Assembly (NCBI RefSeq): GCF_001039355.2
Contig: NW_019775588.1
Coordinates: 168,188 to 229,341 of the forward strand
DNA length: 61,154 bases
Direction: 5' to 3'
From: Lingula anatina
Lineage: Eukaryota > Brachiopoda > Lingulata > Lingulida > Lingulidae
Shown here: one piece after another, positions 24,444-37,175 of the stretch
How positions within the stretch are numbered: position 1 is the first letter of the stretch
How the letters are laid out: every line of letters starts with the position of its first letter
Translations under genes and position numbers: made by a program
Notes under the pieces: generated by a model
Told to the model about the DNA's origin: nothing
Seen by the model: only the letters and a program-made list of their open reading frames with translations
The model's database searches: none

Positions 24444-27400
24444 TAAAGGGGATTAAGTAATGGCCCTCAGTCGTCAGCAGTGCAAATTGATTTACACACG
24501 TCTGGGTCAAGCCAGCCAAGTGGATTTAAAACCAATCTTCTAACCATCAAAACTACTTTCATCTAACGGCTTCAGAAATCAACATATCTCCAGCGCAATG
24601 AAATCTTCTTTTCCCTGGTTACAGTCGTTATTAAGTTACTCTCCAGCACGCAGTCGCTCTCTGCTGCTGTCCAGGCCCTGACATCCACGCCAGAGACGCT
24701 GTGGCGAGGAGACAATCCCCATGAAAATTGTATTATTCTGTCTACAGACACACTATCTTATCCACCAGTTCCTTGTTGAGGGGACTGAGAATAGACGAAC
24801 AGGCGAGTTTATTTCATTCCTTAAAAACGTCTCTCGTTGGAGTTTTTTTACTCACTCCGTTAACTGGAAAGTTAAGTGATTTTTTTGCGCCATTGATTAG
24901 TATTCCAATTAAAGCAGGGCTTGAGAAGATTTTCTTCCATTTTTATGTACAGACATTAGAAGCGTCTGGTAATGATACATTGTGATTATCTGTGCCTGCT
25001 TATGCCGTCGCCGTCGCCACACTGCATATTTTGTTCACCCCATAACATAGCATAACATAACATAACTGCCAAATAATATTTTTGCTTTAGTGTAGATTTA
25101 AAGAACGACTTTGTTTTGTTTATATACAGGGTTTGAAGATAACCATGATGGGATTTTATTTTACAAAATTTTACTGAATTTTTGCATGTATTTTTACGAC
25201 GTTCGCCCTTGTATGGCAAACCGTAATTTTTCTTTTGCTCAAAATATACTAAAGAAAGTCATTTGATAAAAAGGCACTCTGAAGTTGAAAATCAGCTTGA
25301 TCCGATTATCTTAACAAAAGTTATTGTTTTTTTTCTTTCTTTGCGACATTCGCAACATAAGTGTCAAACCATGTTTTTTTATTTTATTTTGTATATGCTA
25401 GAATATCTTGTTTGGTGAAAAGTCTGACTTCAAAAGTTAACATTATGTGTTAATTTTCACATTTTGTGGTATTTCAAAATTCTGTTGTCCAACATTTTTA
25501 AAATCCAATAAACTATACTGAACTATATAAGGGGTTTTTACATTTTAAGATTGTATCATTTTGTTTTAATAATGATCATGGCAATTATTTGTAACTAAAA
25601 ATAGTTGTACAACGAAATATAAGATTATACAATTGTAAAATGTATTGAATAAAGTTACTTGAAAAGTTATTTAAGTATTTAAGTGAGTTCAAATGATATT
25701 TGGTACATTGGGAATCTTTAAAACTCATTAAAATCCTATAAAATAATCATGCTTAAATTTTTAGACGTATTCAGCGCTTAGGATATGAATGTCTTTGAAG
25801 ATTTGACAGTTCTCAGTTTTGGGACAGTCTTTTTTTTACGCGTCTGGTGTACAGTATAGGACTTTTCTGGTTAGTAGATTAATCTTGCTATCTTTGAACA
25901 TATTTGTGAAGTAATGATTTCGACACCTCATTTATTCTGCAAGCTTGTTTTGTATTGTTTGAAATATTGACAGCTTCATATGGAATGTCAAGATGATTTT
26001 TCATGCTCGTTTCTAACCTGTTTCAGTTTTGTCACTTTATTTCTTTGTTAGAACCGATTTAGGTCTTATACATTGTACTGCCAGAAATGATTAGAAGCTT
26101 GCACAAAATATTATGGGTAATAGGTATTATTTAACATTTGAACCTTTGAAGAATGGATAAAAATAAGTCATCTAAATGAGTAAGCCAGAAGCGATTCCTG
26201 AAATTAGATAGAGGGAGCTGCTTGGATTTATGTCGTCCGTCACCTTTAAAGGAAAGTTTTGGATAGAAAATTGTGACGTAAGAACTGGGGTTTCGGCTAT
26301 CGCTTGGGTGTAGTAGTCAAAATGGAAAGAAAGAGACGGTCTCTATTAGAACACTCACTATTCACTGACACACACACAAGCGCTTCTTGGCAGTTTCACG
26401 GAGGAATCCTCTTCCAAGGAAATCACGTGTAGAAACGCACAATACAAATTATTGCTCTTTTCACTAGTCTTAGTTAATGTGGTTTGCTTTTTTACATATA
26501 TAAGATAACTAATAGTAATATTTTTCCAACTTTGTGATTTATAGACACTATTTGCTAAGTGTCTGTATATTTGCCAGTCTTGCTGTCTAGTTATCATTAT
26601 TGTTTTATTGCAATAGGTGTTCATTGCTTCTTTATTGTGGCTGTTTTATTAATCATTTAATAAAAAAATATTTATATATAACCAAGTAAAGGAAGGATAT
26701 ATGATTAATAGTTTATTAAACGTGATACACCACACAAAATGTTGCTTCACAATGTTGCCTGCTCACCGTAACTGAATTCAGACAGCCCCACACGCATGAT
26801 ATGCATCATTTCGTTTCTGCAAAGACGAGGAAATTTGGCATGAACTGCTGACATATCAGACACAGAATATGTTTTAAAGTAATGGCATTTTATGAAGACG
26901 CTTGGGATCTTAACAAAGGGTGTCTAAATTAAGTAAGAAATAATCTTATCCCAAAACGAAGACATCAAAATCATAAAAACCAGCCTTGCATGAAGGAATA
27001 ACTACAAGTGTATGAAACGTGACGGGAAATAATGTCTTCACCTCGACCTTTAAAAGCACTTGTTCTGTAGAAGCCAAGGATAATGATCCGCTAAAGTGAT
27101 ATCACAAAAGTCTTGTCTAGTCGCCCTCCTTAAAGACGGGACTTGTATTCCATCTGAAAGAAGAATTGTCACGTTTTCCTTACAACCGAAGCCTAGGCTA
27201 GTGTCACTAAACTGGGTTCTTACAAAGCTATCTTCTTCCTCAGCAATTTTCACGGAAATACCACTCCTACTTCCAAATGTCAAAGTGTTTTCAATGACGT
27301 TTCTAGGAAAATGTAGGGTCAAATGTCTAGGAACCTTTTTTTATAACCAGCTTAACGCGTAAACATATTAAATGTATAATTCCTGTAAAACATTTTGTTA

Positions 27401-27476
27401 AAGATAAATAGCGGCGAAAAGAAGCTGAAGAATATGTAAACTGCCGCTTTATGCAATTCGCTTATTGATTTCAGAT

Positions 27477-27552
27477 CTTCGGAATATCGGATCCTCGGAA
27501 CAATAAACCTTCGGAATATCGGATCCTCGGAACAATAAACCTTCGGAATATA
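27477..27552. repeat. 32-bp tandem repeat rich in TTCGGA
   Basis: The unit ttcggaatatcggatcctcg plus 12 more bases occurs at 27478 and 27510, with a partial third at 27542. The phrase TTCGGA next to an aacaataaacc-type linker is similar in style to the repeat at 34757-34832, which suggests a shared repeat type. Confidence 0.9.
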
Positions 27553-27767
27553 GGGTGTACCCCCATCTCAAGGCATAAGTTAAGAAGGCAATACAGCAGT
27601 TTTTATATTTTGACATTTTATCATCGAAATGGCATTTTGAAATTACAAAATAACCATGCAACTCCGCACCGTCTTATGCAAACACTAGCTCTTGCAGATT
27701 ACCTAGCAACAACTGGTGACGTATCTAGGGGTCACTTAGGACACCGCTGGACCGGTGAAACCGTGAG

Positions 27768-27877
27768 TTAGTTAACAAGGGCGTCATTAATCCAATAATT
27801 TGGCTCCACAGTTCTTTGGGCGACCTGGCTATAGTCCGACGGGTGGAGACGGGGCTCGATGGACCGCCTTGATGGCC
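27768..27877 (-). other. Weak candidate terminal exon (minus strand)
   Basis: After a reasonable acceptor (gttgcgtgtgcag ending at 27878) one minus-strand frame reads GPSRRSIEPRLHPSDYSQVA and on to a TAA at 27768-27770. The stretch is GC-richer than its surroundings. A second frame is also open, so composition alone may explain the openness. No family is recognised, and a decayed transposon is equally likely. Confidence 0.15.
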
Positions 27878-27983
27878 CTGCACACGCAACCATAATAGCA
27901 GGAGTGAAACCACTAAGTATTTACCCTGGAGCACCAAGGAGCAGCATCTGTCTCAGAGTGAACCCCACTCGATTAAGTTACAA

Positions 27984-28145
27984 CAAGCTCGTAGCCAGCA
28001 ATTCCAAAGGGGGTGGGGGTTCTTTTTCTGAAAAAAGTGGACCTTTTACCACAAAAACTTCATGTACCGAAGATCAGAGAATACCTTTTCCCAGCAAAAG
28101 GGGCGGTTCTTTCGAACCTCCCGAACCCCCCTGGCTACGGGCCTG
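27984..28145. mobile_element. MITE with hAT-like ends
   Basis: The left end caagctcgtagccag and the right end ctggctacgggcctg are inverted copies (13 of 15 match). The centre holds G-rich and C-rich halves (aagggggtgggggttc, and cgaacctcccgaacccccct near the right end), partly complementary. Ends of the CAGGCCCGTAGCCAG type recur in non-autonomous hAT-like elements of marine invertebrates (recall, not verified). No coding capacity; the target duplication is unclear. Confidence 0.7.
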
Positions 28146-29860
28146 TGCAATATCGTAAGGCAATGGGCTCTGGCTGGCGTCTATGTATCATTTTTACCTA
28201 TAACGGACCGGAAGAGATGTCGTAAGGGCAAGCCACTTTGAAATTTATCGTTTCAGGGACTGTATGTGAAATATATTTTTCTCAGTCCTTTGTGGCTTTC
28301 TCTGTTTTGAGAGAAGGTTATTGGATTTTACTCTCAACATTTGTTTTGACTGTTTTCTACGTAAGCAGCATGGAATAAAAACGCACTCTTCCTAATTTTC
28401 TTTTATGTTTAATTGTGCTTACAAAGAAAAAGTCATTACTCCTGTGTGGGTGTATTTTTGTCTGGTGTCATCTGAGCATTCGCGTTGATGTTTTCTTGTC
28501 TGGAGTTTTCCGGAAATAAAATTCATTAACAAATTCAGAAGTTACTCTTATTGCAAATACAGCTATTTTGATATTATTGCTATTTACTGAGCACAATTTT
28601 AATGTGCCTAGTTGACTTCGTGTGGGTGATGCCAAATGCTTACTTGAATTTAAATAGATCCCGACGAGCCATGTGCAAGTGAGTCTTGAGGGAAATACTG
28701 TATAGATATGATGTCGAAAGGATTTTTCGTTTGGACAGTAAAATTTATGCAGGGGCGGCCCGTGTCTTTGCTCTTTTAATATATGAAGAAATTCTTTTTC
28801 GTGAAAAAGAAAAAAAAATCAGACGTATAGATAGGCACAACACCTTATCGGCTCTGCTGAATATGAATTTATGATTAAAATCTCTTTATCATTCGATAAA
28901 AAACAAAAAACAATCTAAAATATAGAAAGACAGGAAAAAATGTCTATCTACTGAATATGAATATATAAGGCCTCAGCAGTTTGTTCTAAACCCCGAAACT
29001 CAGGTTGCATGCGCAATGCATGGTGAAATTACAGGAAATAGAAGTCATCATTGAAATGACTACTGTGCTGAAATGCGTCCCCGTGCGTAAAGCTGGTCCC
29101 CTTTAGGATGCTCATCTCATACGTAGACATTTAGACAAGTAGAAATGTGTTCATTTTGTCGAATAAATATCTCATTTTCCATCCGTGTACAATCCGTGGT
29201 AACACTTATGAAAAGTGAGAAGTTATAAAAAGTGCAAGATTGTTTTAAACAGTGATGATAAATTTATCAAAATATTTTATTTTAAAACAGAAGCTTGGAA
29301 AATGATCTAGAAGCTTGGAAAATGTGTAACATTGAAAACCTTTATTACAAAAGCAAATTCGGACTACTTTAAAGTTATTACTACAACTCAATAAAAATAA
29401 ACAAGAAGCTTTTAAAATTAAAAGATGGACCCTTTATATATGTGTAACCAGAAACCAGAAATGGAAGTTATTCACTGAAATTGTGTGTTGATCCTGGATA
29501 TTCCCTTATTCTATTAATCTAAAATACTTTTGTTGTATTGATATCAGGTTTGAACAAAAGAGAACTGAATACATTGTTTATACATGTATTATCAATATGT
29601 TACTATTTCATTTGTAGATTATTTCATGTAGATAAGAAATACCACACCGATATGTCTTAAAGTAAAAAAAAACTTGACACAGCAATCTTTGTCGGGAAGA
29701 TTTGCCTGCTAATGTAAAGCTGCAATTTGACTGGGGACAAAAAGGGATTTGAGCAATTACCATTTTTGTTTGTAATGTCCACTGTTGGTACAGGCTGATT
29801 GTGACCAGGCCTCAAAATAGAAAAAAATATTATTACCCTAAGGAAAAGCGGCGTCTGACC

Positions 29861-29979
29861 TCATAAGGGTGACCTGAATTGCCAAAGGATTGGGAGGAGA
29901 TGCGACCACAACTGTCGTCTGTCTGGCTCAGACTTCGTCCTCCAACTGGGTGGCGCAATTTGAACTGCGTTATACTTCC
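29861..29979 (-). other. Weak candidate terminal exon (minus strand)
   Basis: Following a good acceptor (atcccttccag ending at 29980) the minus strand reads KYNAVQIAPPSWRTKSEPDR and continues to a TGA at 29861-29863, 38 residues in all. Codon third positions are mixed G/C, richer than the background. An alternative frame is also open for a similar length. No family is recognised. It could belong with the signal-peptide-like ORF at 37643, but no join can be shown. Confidence 0.15.
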
Positions 29980-32690
29980 CTGGAAGGGATTTATAAATGT
30001 CAAAATATGCTTAATGCCTAAGAAAATGGGGCCGATACGTGCAAATTGTGGAATGAGAAAAATTGTGTAAACTTTGATGCGCATATGAACTCAGTGTGAT
30101 TGCGATGCTGAAAAAATTACCAGTGACATATACTGCCGCATCTTGTCTGTACACACGGGGACTGGTGCTGAAAATAGAGTATTCCATGCAAATACCTGAC
30201 GAAATAAAGCACGGCACAACTTTTATCCTCCGTTAGTAAAAAAATTAAGTAACACCTAGATGCATCTTTGGATGCTTTGATTGAGGCGATCCGAGGGTAA
30301 TTTTCAAATTACATAATGAGTAAAGGTATCTCAAACCAAATTAAATGAAATTTCTATCCAAGCTTGCTCCCCCCCCCCCTCCCATTTTTTTTCCAGGCTA
30401 TATCGGACAAAGGTCTTATAAGATAATATATATTAAAATTTAATGGGCTATGATTGGAAACACATAAAATCACTGATTATGTTATGTAAAAAGTTAGAAT
30501 TCAAGTTTTAGAAAGCTTAGATAGAATTGTTGACATGCACCCAGTGACCTCAACTCGCCGAGGTGTCAGGTAGGCGGCATGGATGAGGTAGTAAGTTCAC
30601 TGAACTATGTTGACCGACCAATAACTATGTCTGAAATGAAAGCGTCCATAATTGTCAGTCACGAAGTAGAACGAAGCTTCTGTGGCCGGCGTGACAGTAA
30701 TAGGAGTCCTAGGAATGAAAGCCCAAGGTCTCATGTAATTTGTACAGGTAAGGAATATCCGAGGTATTGGGGTTAGTATATGGGACGGACAGGGAACAAA
30801 CTACGGTTCCTCTCACACCAGATTGTTCATCTTCAGTTGCTCTACCGCTCGCGGCACAATAAGAACGTCTTGTACTCCACCTTCCTCTATGTTAACCCTG
30901 CCTTGGGTCATGATGATCGTTCATGACGGATGAGTTTATTTGTGACATGTCATTGGACAGGAAGGGCATTAAAACCCAGCATGCAAGTTTTATGTACTAA
31001 TACGTACGGGTTTTTATTTATGTGTACAATTGATTAGCTTATGATTTAAATGGTTATTATATTGTTTAATATAATAGACGCACATTTTTAAAGATTAACA
31101 TTTAAAGTGTTGGCACGACTAAGCAAAAAAGGGCAGCCCAAAATTGACCTTTTCCTATTTCCGCAATCATGTTGTCAACTTTCTGAATAGAGAAGTTTGT
31201 AATGTTGTATGTTGTAGTTAATCGGTCACTAATATACAGCCAATTAAACTGGCTTAGTATTTTTCTTAGTTAAGACGTTTTCAGTAGACTAGTAAAACTC
31301 AGAAGGTAGAAGCGGCTTCGCTAATAGAAACTGCCAAGAGCAAATGTCTTTTATACAATGCCTACATCAAAGAATTTCAACTTTTGAAGTTTCTTTGCAA
31401 ATTGTTCAGTTACTAATTACTAGCGACTAGGAATAAAAATACCGCAGGCCAGTTCAGACCACCCGCAGAGATGACGATAAATTTCTTGCTATATCCGACT
31501 TTAATTCAAAAAAATGTTTTATGATTTTAAAAACTTCAAAGCATTTCACTGAGAATGAACGCTGACAGGAGGGTGTTGGATGTTCAAAATTGTTTTCTTA
31601 ATTCGGGGTGGTCTGTCCTGATTTTTTTTTTTTTTTTTGCTTGTTTATTATTAACAGACACCAGTTTTGTTTAGTTTTTCTCCTTGATTGACTCTTCGTT
31701 GTTATTTTTTCATATGAATTATGATTAACGAAGTCAAAGAATTACTTTAGGTGAAGGGAGTGACATCCCAATAGTAGCATCTTAAGTCATGAAGCTGGTT
31801 CTTACATGCCTTTGAGCATTTATTGGGGGAATAAAAACGTTATAATTACATATTTCTTTTCATTTTATTTTCATTTTGTTATCACAATTTATTAGCTTTA
31901 TTGCATAATTACCTTTACTTTCCCCGTGACGAATATCAAGGTGACTCCCTTCGCCACAAAGTTTTCATGTAATTATTGAACAGAGCAAAAAGTGCCTCTC
32001 TATTTCTGTAGTATTATAAATTCGCTTTTTGCTATAGATTCACTGAGGCTATCTTACACAAGCAATCTTTTAATAAAAAGAAATATTTATATCGCACAAT
32101 ATGCAGTACATACTTTTTGTGATTGTACCAATAAAAATGTATATATACATGTAGCTAAGCGATATGGGAGAGATTCTTAATATGAGTAATGTATAGGAAA
32201 CAGCTGTCATAAAATTCTGTTGGTCACAATGCAAACAAAAGAAAAATGATCTAAACAAGATCTGTTAGAGATAAATTATGACTGAGAGCTTGATTTAAAA
32301 GTGACAACCTGAAATATTATTTTTGTGCGGTTTTGTAGTGATTTGTGAAGAAGGCTCAGAAGTTTTGATTTGTCTTATGAGTCATGTACGTTTAATTATG
32401 ATTACATCATCAAATTTTGTTGCGTCGATTAAGTTACGTTCATATTAGGACTATGTCGCCGTTGGTGTCGCCATTCATTTTCCTGGGATTTTTCTTCGTA
32501 AACACCTACAACATGCTACTTATTATACTCAAACTTAAAAGAATGATGCAAAGGGCTTAGAAACAATTCAAATACCAGATTTTATTGAAAGCTTTTTAAT
32601 AAAAAGAGGACGTGGGCCAGAAACAGAACTGCTTCACCGTATCGTCTATGTCGAAAACCCTTTCCTTAAAAAAATTAGTAAACAAATAAA

Positions 32691-33150
32691 AGATTTTCTG
32701 TCAAGCCGCAATCCCTTGGTAAGGGTTCCCAGTGGCTGCTAAAAGAAAACGGCAAACAACAATCAGAGATATCAGGACTCTTATTTTACCTACAAGACAT
32801 GGACAATTCGACCTGTTTAAAGATCTTGCTGCACCATGGGTTACAACGTGGGTCAACAGTCGCTACCGGTACAGTTATAGGAAGACTAAGGCTTTCTCAT
32901 GATCATATCCAAAAATGAATTACCAGACGATTGTACTTATATCGATGAACGAAAGAAAAGCAGGATGAGCTACCAGAACGCAGAATTAGACCCTTTAAGA
33001 TAATTAACCAATGCCCGAGCTCTTCTCTGATGAGTTCAGGTTCCATTTTTCCTATTTTGGAAATGAATGACTAGGCGTTTAGCGAGACCCTCGAACCCTC
33101 AAAGTAAATTTGATAAAAATGTAATGGTTAATTTATCACCAGAAATTTAT
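32691..33150 (+). pseudogene. Decayed Tc1/mariner-like transposase
   Basis: Reading the + strand in patches gives transposase-like fragments: RQTTIRDIRTLILP at about 32753, then LFSDEFRFHF at 33020-33049. The latter resembles the block around the second catalytic aspartate of Tc1/mariner transposases (usually FSDESRF). It is followed, after a frame change, by TRRLARPSN and NVMVN, in the places where that family has its Arg/Pro-rich segment and VMVWG. Stops and frame changes break the ORF. Terminal repeats were not located, so the borders are approximate. Confidence 0.4.
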
Positions 33151-34628
33151 CATCGTCGTAATGGTATGGAATTGTGATGCATTTGCTACCGGGGCGGGAG
33201 GTGGCATTGTTAATTAAGTGGCAACGTGGACAACTGCAACTGCACACGTTTTGGTTGAAAAACTTTTGACGCCATTTAATAGCATATATAAAGATCGCAA
33301 GTACCAATTTGGTCGTTATTTTCTAACCTCTACCAGAGCCACAAATAGATTTTTCACTGAATATTCACAGATGTATCTCTGGGTAATTATGTGGAATTTT
33401 TTGTACTGTGAAAAAAATATATATATATATATATATATTCGATCTTTAAAATTGAATGGATCATGAGTAAATTGAAGTTGAGTTGACATTGGGTATTCAG
33501 GAAAATTCAGAGTATTATTAAGGAGTATTCAGGAATATCGAAAGCATGGATTAAATCACTAAAATGTGATGCACCTATGTCAATTCTTGTAATGATTATG
33601 GCGCCGCCATTGTAAGCAACCGGTGCACTGTGGTAGATGATGGAAAAGTTCTCTTAGGTCAGCATTTGTAGGACTAATCTCATCAAATATGTCTTTTTAT
33701 GAATATTATCGACATTATTGCTTGATACCACATCTTTAGGTTTACAGACGTCGCTGAATAATTGCTTTCGTGAGTTGTAGACACTCTTTTTCCATGGAGC
33801 CATTTTTTCCTCTCGTTTTGTTGTTCATGAGACATATTGGCTCTCAACTAATTAAAGCTTAATGGGTCTTTAATCTAGGCAGCTCAGTTAGTCTCAGTTA
33901 GTCTGCTTGCGTGGCTTATTCCATGGATGTATCACAAAGAATATGTGTTCCACGGTTCGCAGGTGATTGGAAAACATTAAACGCGCAAATTGAAAGCAGA
34001 CCACGAACTTCGTGCAGCAGACGACAGCGTAGTGCTAATGGCGCTTGTCAGTTTCCACGTTCCATAACCTCGCACAATGAAAGGGACTTCTTTTTGCAGG
34101 TGAAAACCCAATGAGGCGGAACGTTGCTGTTGCCGCTAGTCTATTACTAGGACATTGAGGTCGACGACGTGTGTCATTTTTAATGGCCCTGCGGTATTGA
34201 AACAATGGCAATGAACGCTACAATAAACAGACTTATGTGAGGAACTGAGGCATGATACGAGACGTTTCATGGCCCTGTAACGAATGTATAGAATCAAATC
34301 AATAATGGTGAACTGTGGCAAATCCCTAACAAATGTCATGTAGGTTTTCTTAAACGTAAAAGCTTAACTTCTACAATTTTTATTCTGTGCGTAAAATGCG
34401 CTTGTCGTGAGTTGGATAATTATAAGTTTTGTTAGATAATACTTTAAAGAAATATATGATACTAAAAAATGAAATACATGATCCAACTACACAGCTTATG
34501 ATCCAAGTACCAAGCTAATGAACGTTTTGGCTCATATGAGGTTTTAGGAATTTTAAATGATTATGCGTAATGCACCTCTAACTATAATTTTAACGCGGTT
34601 TTGGCACGTATTAAATTGGCAAGGGAGA

Positions 34629-34631
34629 TAT

Positions 34632-34674
<43 letters not shown>

Positions 34675-34676
34675 TT
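34629..34676. repeat. (TTTA)n microsatellite
   Basis: About twelve uninterrupted tetranucleotide units. Confidence 0.97.
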
Positions 34677-34756
34677 CGGTACTAGTAAAATTTTACAAAG
34701 AGCTATGGTTTACATAAATTTTACATAGAGGTTAATGGTTTTTTTTTTTATTCAAG

Positions 34757-34832
34757 GGTTCATCGGTCCGAAGATTCTATAGTGAACATTCGGACCAATG
34801 GACCTTCGGATTATTGAACCTTCGGACCATTG
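34757..34832. repeat. TTCGGA/TCCGAA imperfect repeat array
   Basis: Phrases cggtccgaag, attcggaccaatggac, cttcggattattgaac and cttcggaccattg follow one another at spacings of about 16-28 bases. This looks like a degenerate short-unit satellite of the 'attcggaccattgaacc' type. It is related in style to 27477-27552. Confidence 0.7.
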
Positions 34833-37175
34833 CTACGGCCCCATTATATCAACAGATATCCTGTTTTACCTGATACCTACACACTTATTTTAAGGAACAC
34901 TTGATGGGTTTGAAAATCACCCAAATGCTTATTTTGCCATCTACAGCTTCTTATAAAACCTTACATACACCTTAAAAACAATTTAACACCTTAAATAATT
35001 TTTTTGGATTGTACCTGATGTTGATATTTCCATCGGAGCTTAGGGAGATGGTCGCTGGTTATAATAGCTCGCCAGTCATCTTAAACTAAATCAATCTTTA
35101 TAAATTCAATCAATGGTCGAATCCAAGTGCAAAGAGGGATAGAAAAATGATTCGTGAGACCGAGGAAATTGCTTATTTTCCCAGGGAAAATCCATTTTGG
35201 CAAGTAAGTCTCTTTAATATTGCATAAAATATCGACATAGGCACACCCTACTTGTTTGCGTTAAGGTTACCATGTGCTGGCTACAGCTTTGGTTCAGTAC
35301 CTGGTTCAGTTGATGCCATGTGAAATTTGGGTCGGAAAAAAATAATTTAATAATTTGATAAGTATCTTATTACTTAAAAATCTTCTCTCTCTCTCTCCAT
35401 TATTCGTGCGATATCACTTTAGTGTTTCATGGATATTAATGTTTCATGACCATGACTGCACTTGGCATGTAATGTCTGCATTCACAAAAGCCGAGCAGAC
35501 AGATAACACGGGCTTGACATCGCCTTGGCTCCAGTGAACGAGGACAAACTCCGACAAAACAAAACGCTGCATTAAATATCACGTCTGGGGTTGGCGGCGG
35601 GAAAGGCAAAATGACTGCTTCATTCATGCTTTAATCACCAGGCGATATCATTCTTGTCATGGGTGTTTTTTTATTCAAATAAAGTATTCTGAAGTTTTCG
35701 TGTTATTAATTTGGTAACCATATTCATCCCTCACTGTTCATTATAAGATGTTTTATGCGATTAAAAGACTTACATCATTTAATGTAAACCCGCATGAATT
35801 TCGTTATAGTTATTTCATACTTTCAAATATTAAAAAAAAAATTTTAAGTATTTGACTTTTATGCTATTTTTCATAAATTATAGAAAACATTAAAAATGTA
35901 TTATTTAGTATCATTTTTACGCTACAAGACTGAGGAAATACGTTTTGCTACGAAGTCACGGCTGTTAGTTGATTTCGTGCGTCTCTCTATCTCTCTCTCT
36001 CTCCATTTTCCCAGATGTTTCAAACGAATGTTTTAGAGGGTTTTATTTTCATTTATTGTCTTTTCTAATTGTGGCATAGGCCTATCTGACTATGTCCAGT
36101 GTAAACAAATGGGTTGTAGGACGACACTGTTAGCGCACGAATTAATTTCTATAATGGAAAATTTATCAAAATGTTTGTCGTTATTTTCCTCGTTATCTAT
36201 ATTATTTTCGTTTCCAGATTTTGGGAGTTAGCCAAAAATACTGCACAGTAAAAGCTGTAAACAAATCATTATTATCATTAATGCGTTGTTTATGTAACAC
36301 CTAATTGCTTGGCTAGACACACGTCAGTGTCTTTTACTTAAAAGGAAGGCTCGTAAACATTAATTTCACCATCGTTCATACAAGCAGATCAACCGGCAGA
36401 CAAATTAATGCCACCATTATGGAAGAAGAGAGAGACATTGAGACTGGAGAGAATTACTGGCACGAGTATTGACCGGAGGTGTTCAAGAGATACGCATTCA
36501 ATTTTGATCTAAGTTAAAGGAATACTTTAAAACAAAACTACACAATTCTCTCTGTCTCACTAAATGCGTATATGGACGCGCTCGGTAACACACATATACC
36601 TGCTTGCAAGCACGCTAATTATGCAGAAGTAAGAATGCTCTCCCTCGCACTCTCCAAGTTACACATCATAAGATAATCGTTAATCGAACATTCTAATTAA
36701 TGGTAGAAATCACACTTATTGAATTAGTCGACCAGGTCGAGATGTTAAAGGTGTAGAGAGGTGGGGGGAGAGGGGGGGGCAGGTACCTGGTTATCTTAAC
36801 CGGCCAAGATATACCAACATGTTGATGCTTGTTGCATACCAATAAAAAGCTTATTTCAACAGCTATTTATTTCATATCATTATTTTCTTACGTAATGGTT
36901 ACGTAAGGAGATATAACACTCAATAGGTTTCCTTAGCCTGATCTTTATACCTTAAAAATTAAAAGTCCACTAAACATACACGTTTTGACAGCATTGTTCA
37001 TTATCCCCCCCCTTTGGCATCAACAGAAATGTGCCACAAATCTTTACTGTGAACTATTACGTAATAAAAATAATGATATGAAATTATACGCTGTTGTAAT
37101 AAGCTGTTTATTGATATGCAACATGTCGGTATATCCTGGGCGGTTATGAAGATAGCCACGTTCCTGGCACCCCGT

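Larger units (their letters stand above)
22782..32690. other. Long interval without a recognised gene
   Basis: Mostly AT-rich single-copy DNA. Notable pieces: a complex block at 23160-23680 with a TGIF/MEIS-type dimer site; a CT microsatellite (24393-24440); another CpG-containing block at about 24560-24720; a 32-bp tandem repeat (27477-27552); a MITE with hAT-like ends (27984-28145); and weak minus-strand exon-like stretches at 27768-27877 and 29861-29979. A forward stretch 30579-30756 ends at a good donor (gtacag|gtaagg) and reads MDEVVSSLNYVDRP at its head, but it lacks composition support. None of these can be assigned to a gene. Confidence 0.5.
33151..37175. other. Gene-poor interval
   Basis: No recognised gene. 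It contains a short TA run (33418-33439), a TTTA microsatellite (34629-34676), a TTCGGA-type repeat (34757-34832) and short CT tracts (about 35383, 35985). A forward frame at 33911-34106 reads to a donor-like ttgcag|gtgaaa, but shows no domain or coding composition. Confidence 0.5.

Noticed and set aside
27050-27322. 90-codon minus-strand frame
   Set aside because: Reads plausibly as protein, but begins after a stop without an ATG or a convincing acceptor, and matches no family I know; left unassigned.
30579-30756. Forward frame ending at a good splice donor
   Set aside because: No coding-like composition, no recognised domain and no partner exon; a lone donor is common by chance.
33911-34106. 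Forward frame with donor-like end in the middle interval
   Set aside because: No domain, weak composition, no acceptor or partner exon; near transposon debris.
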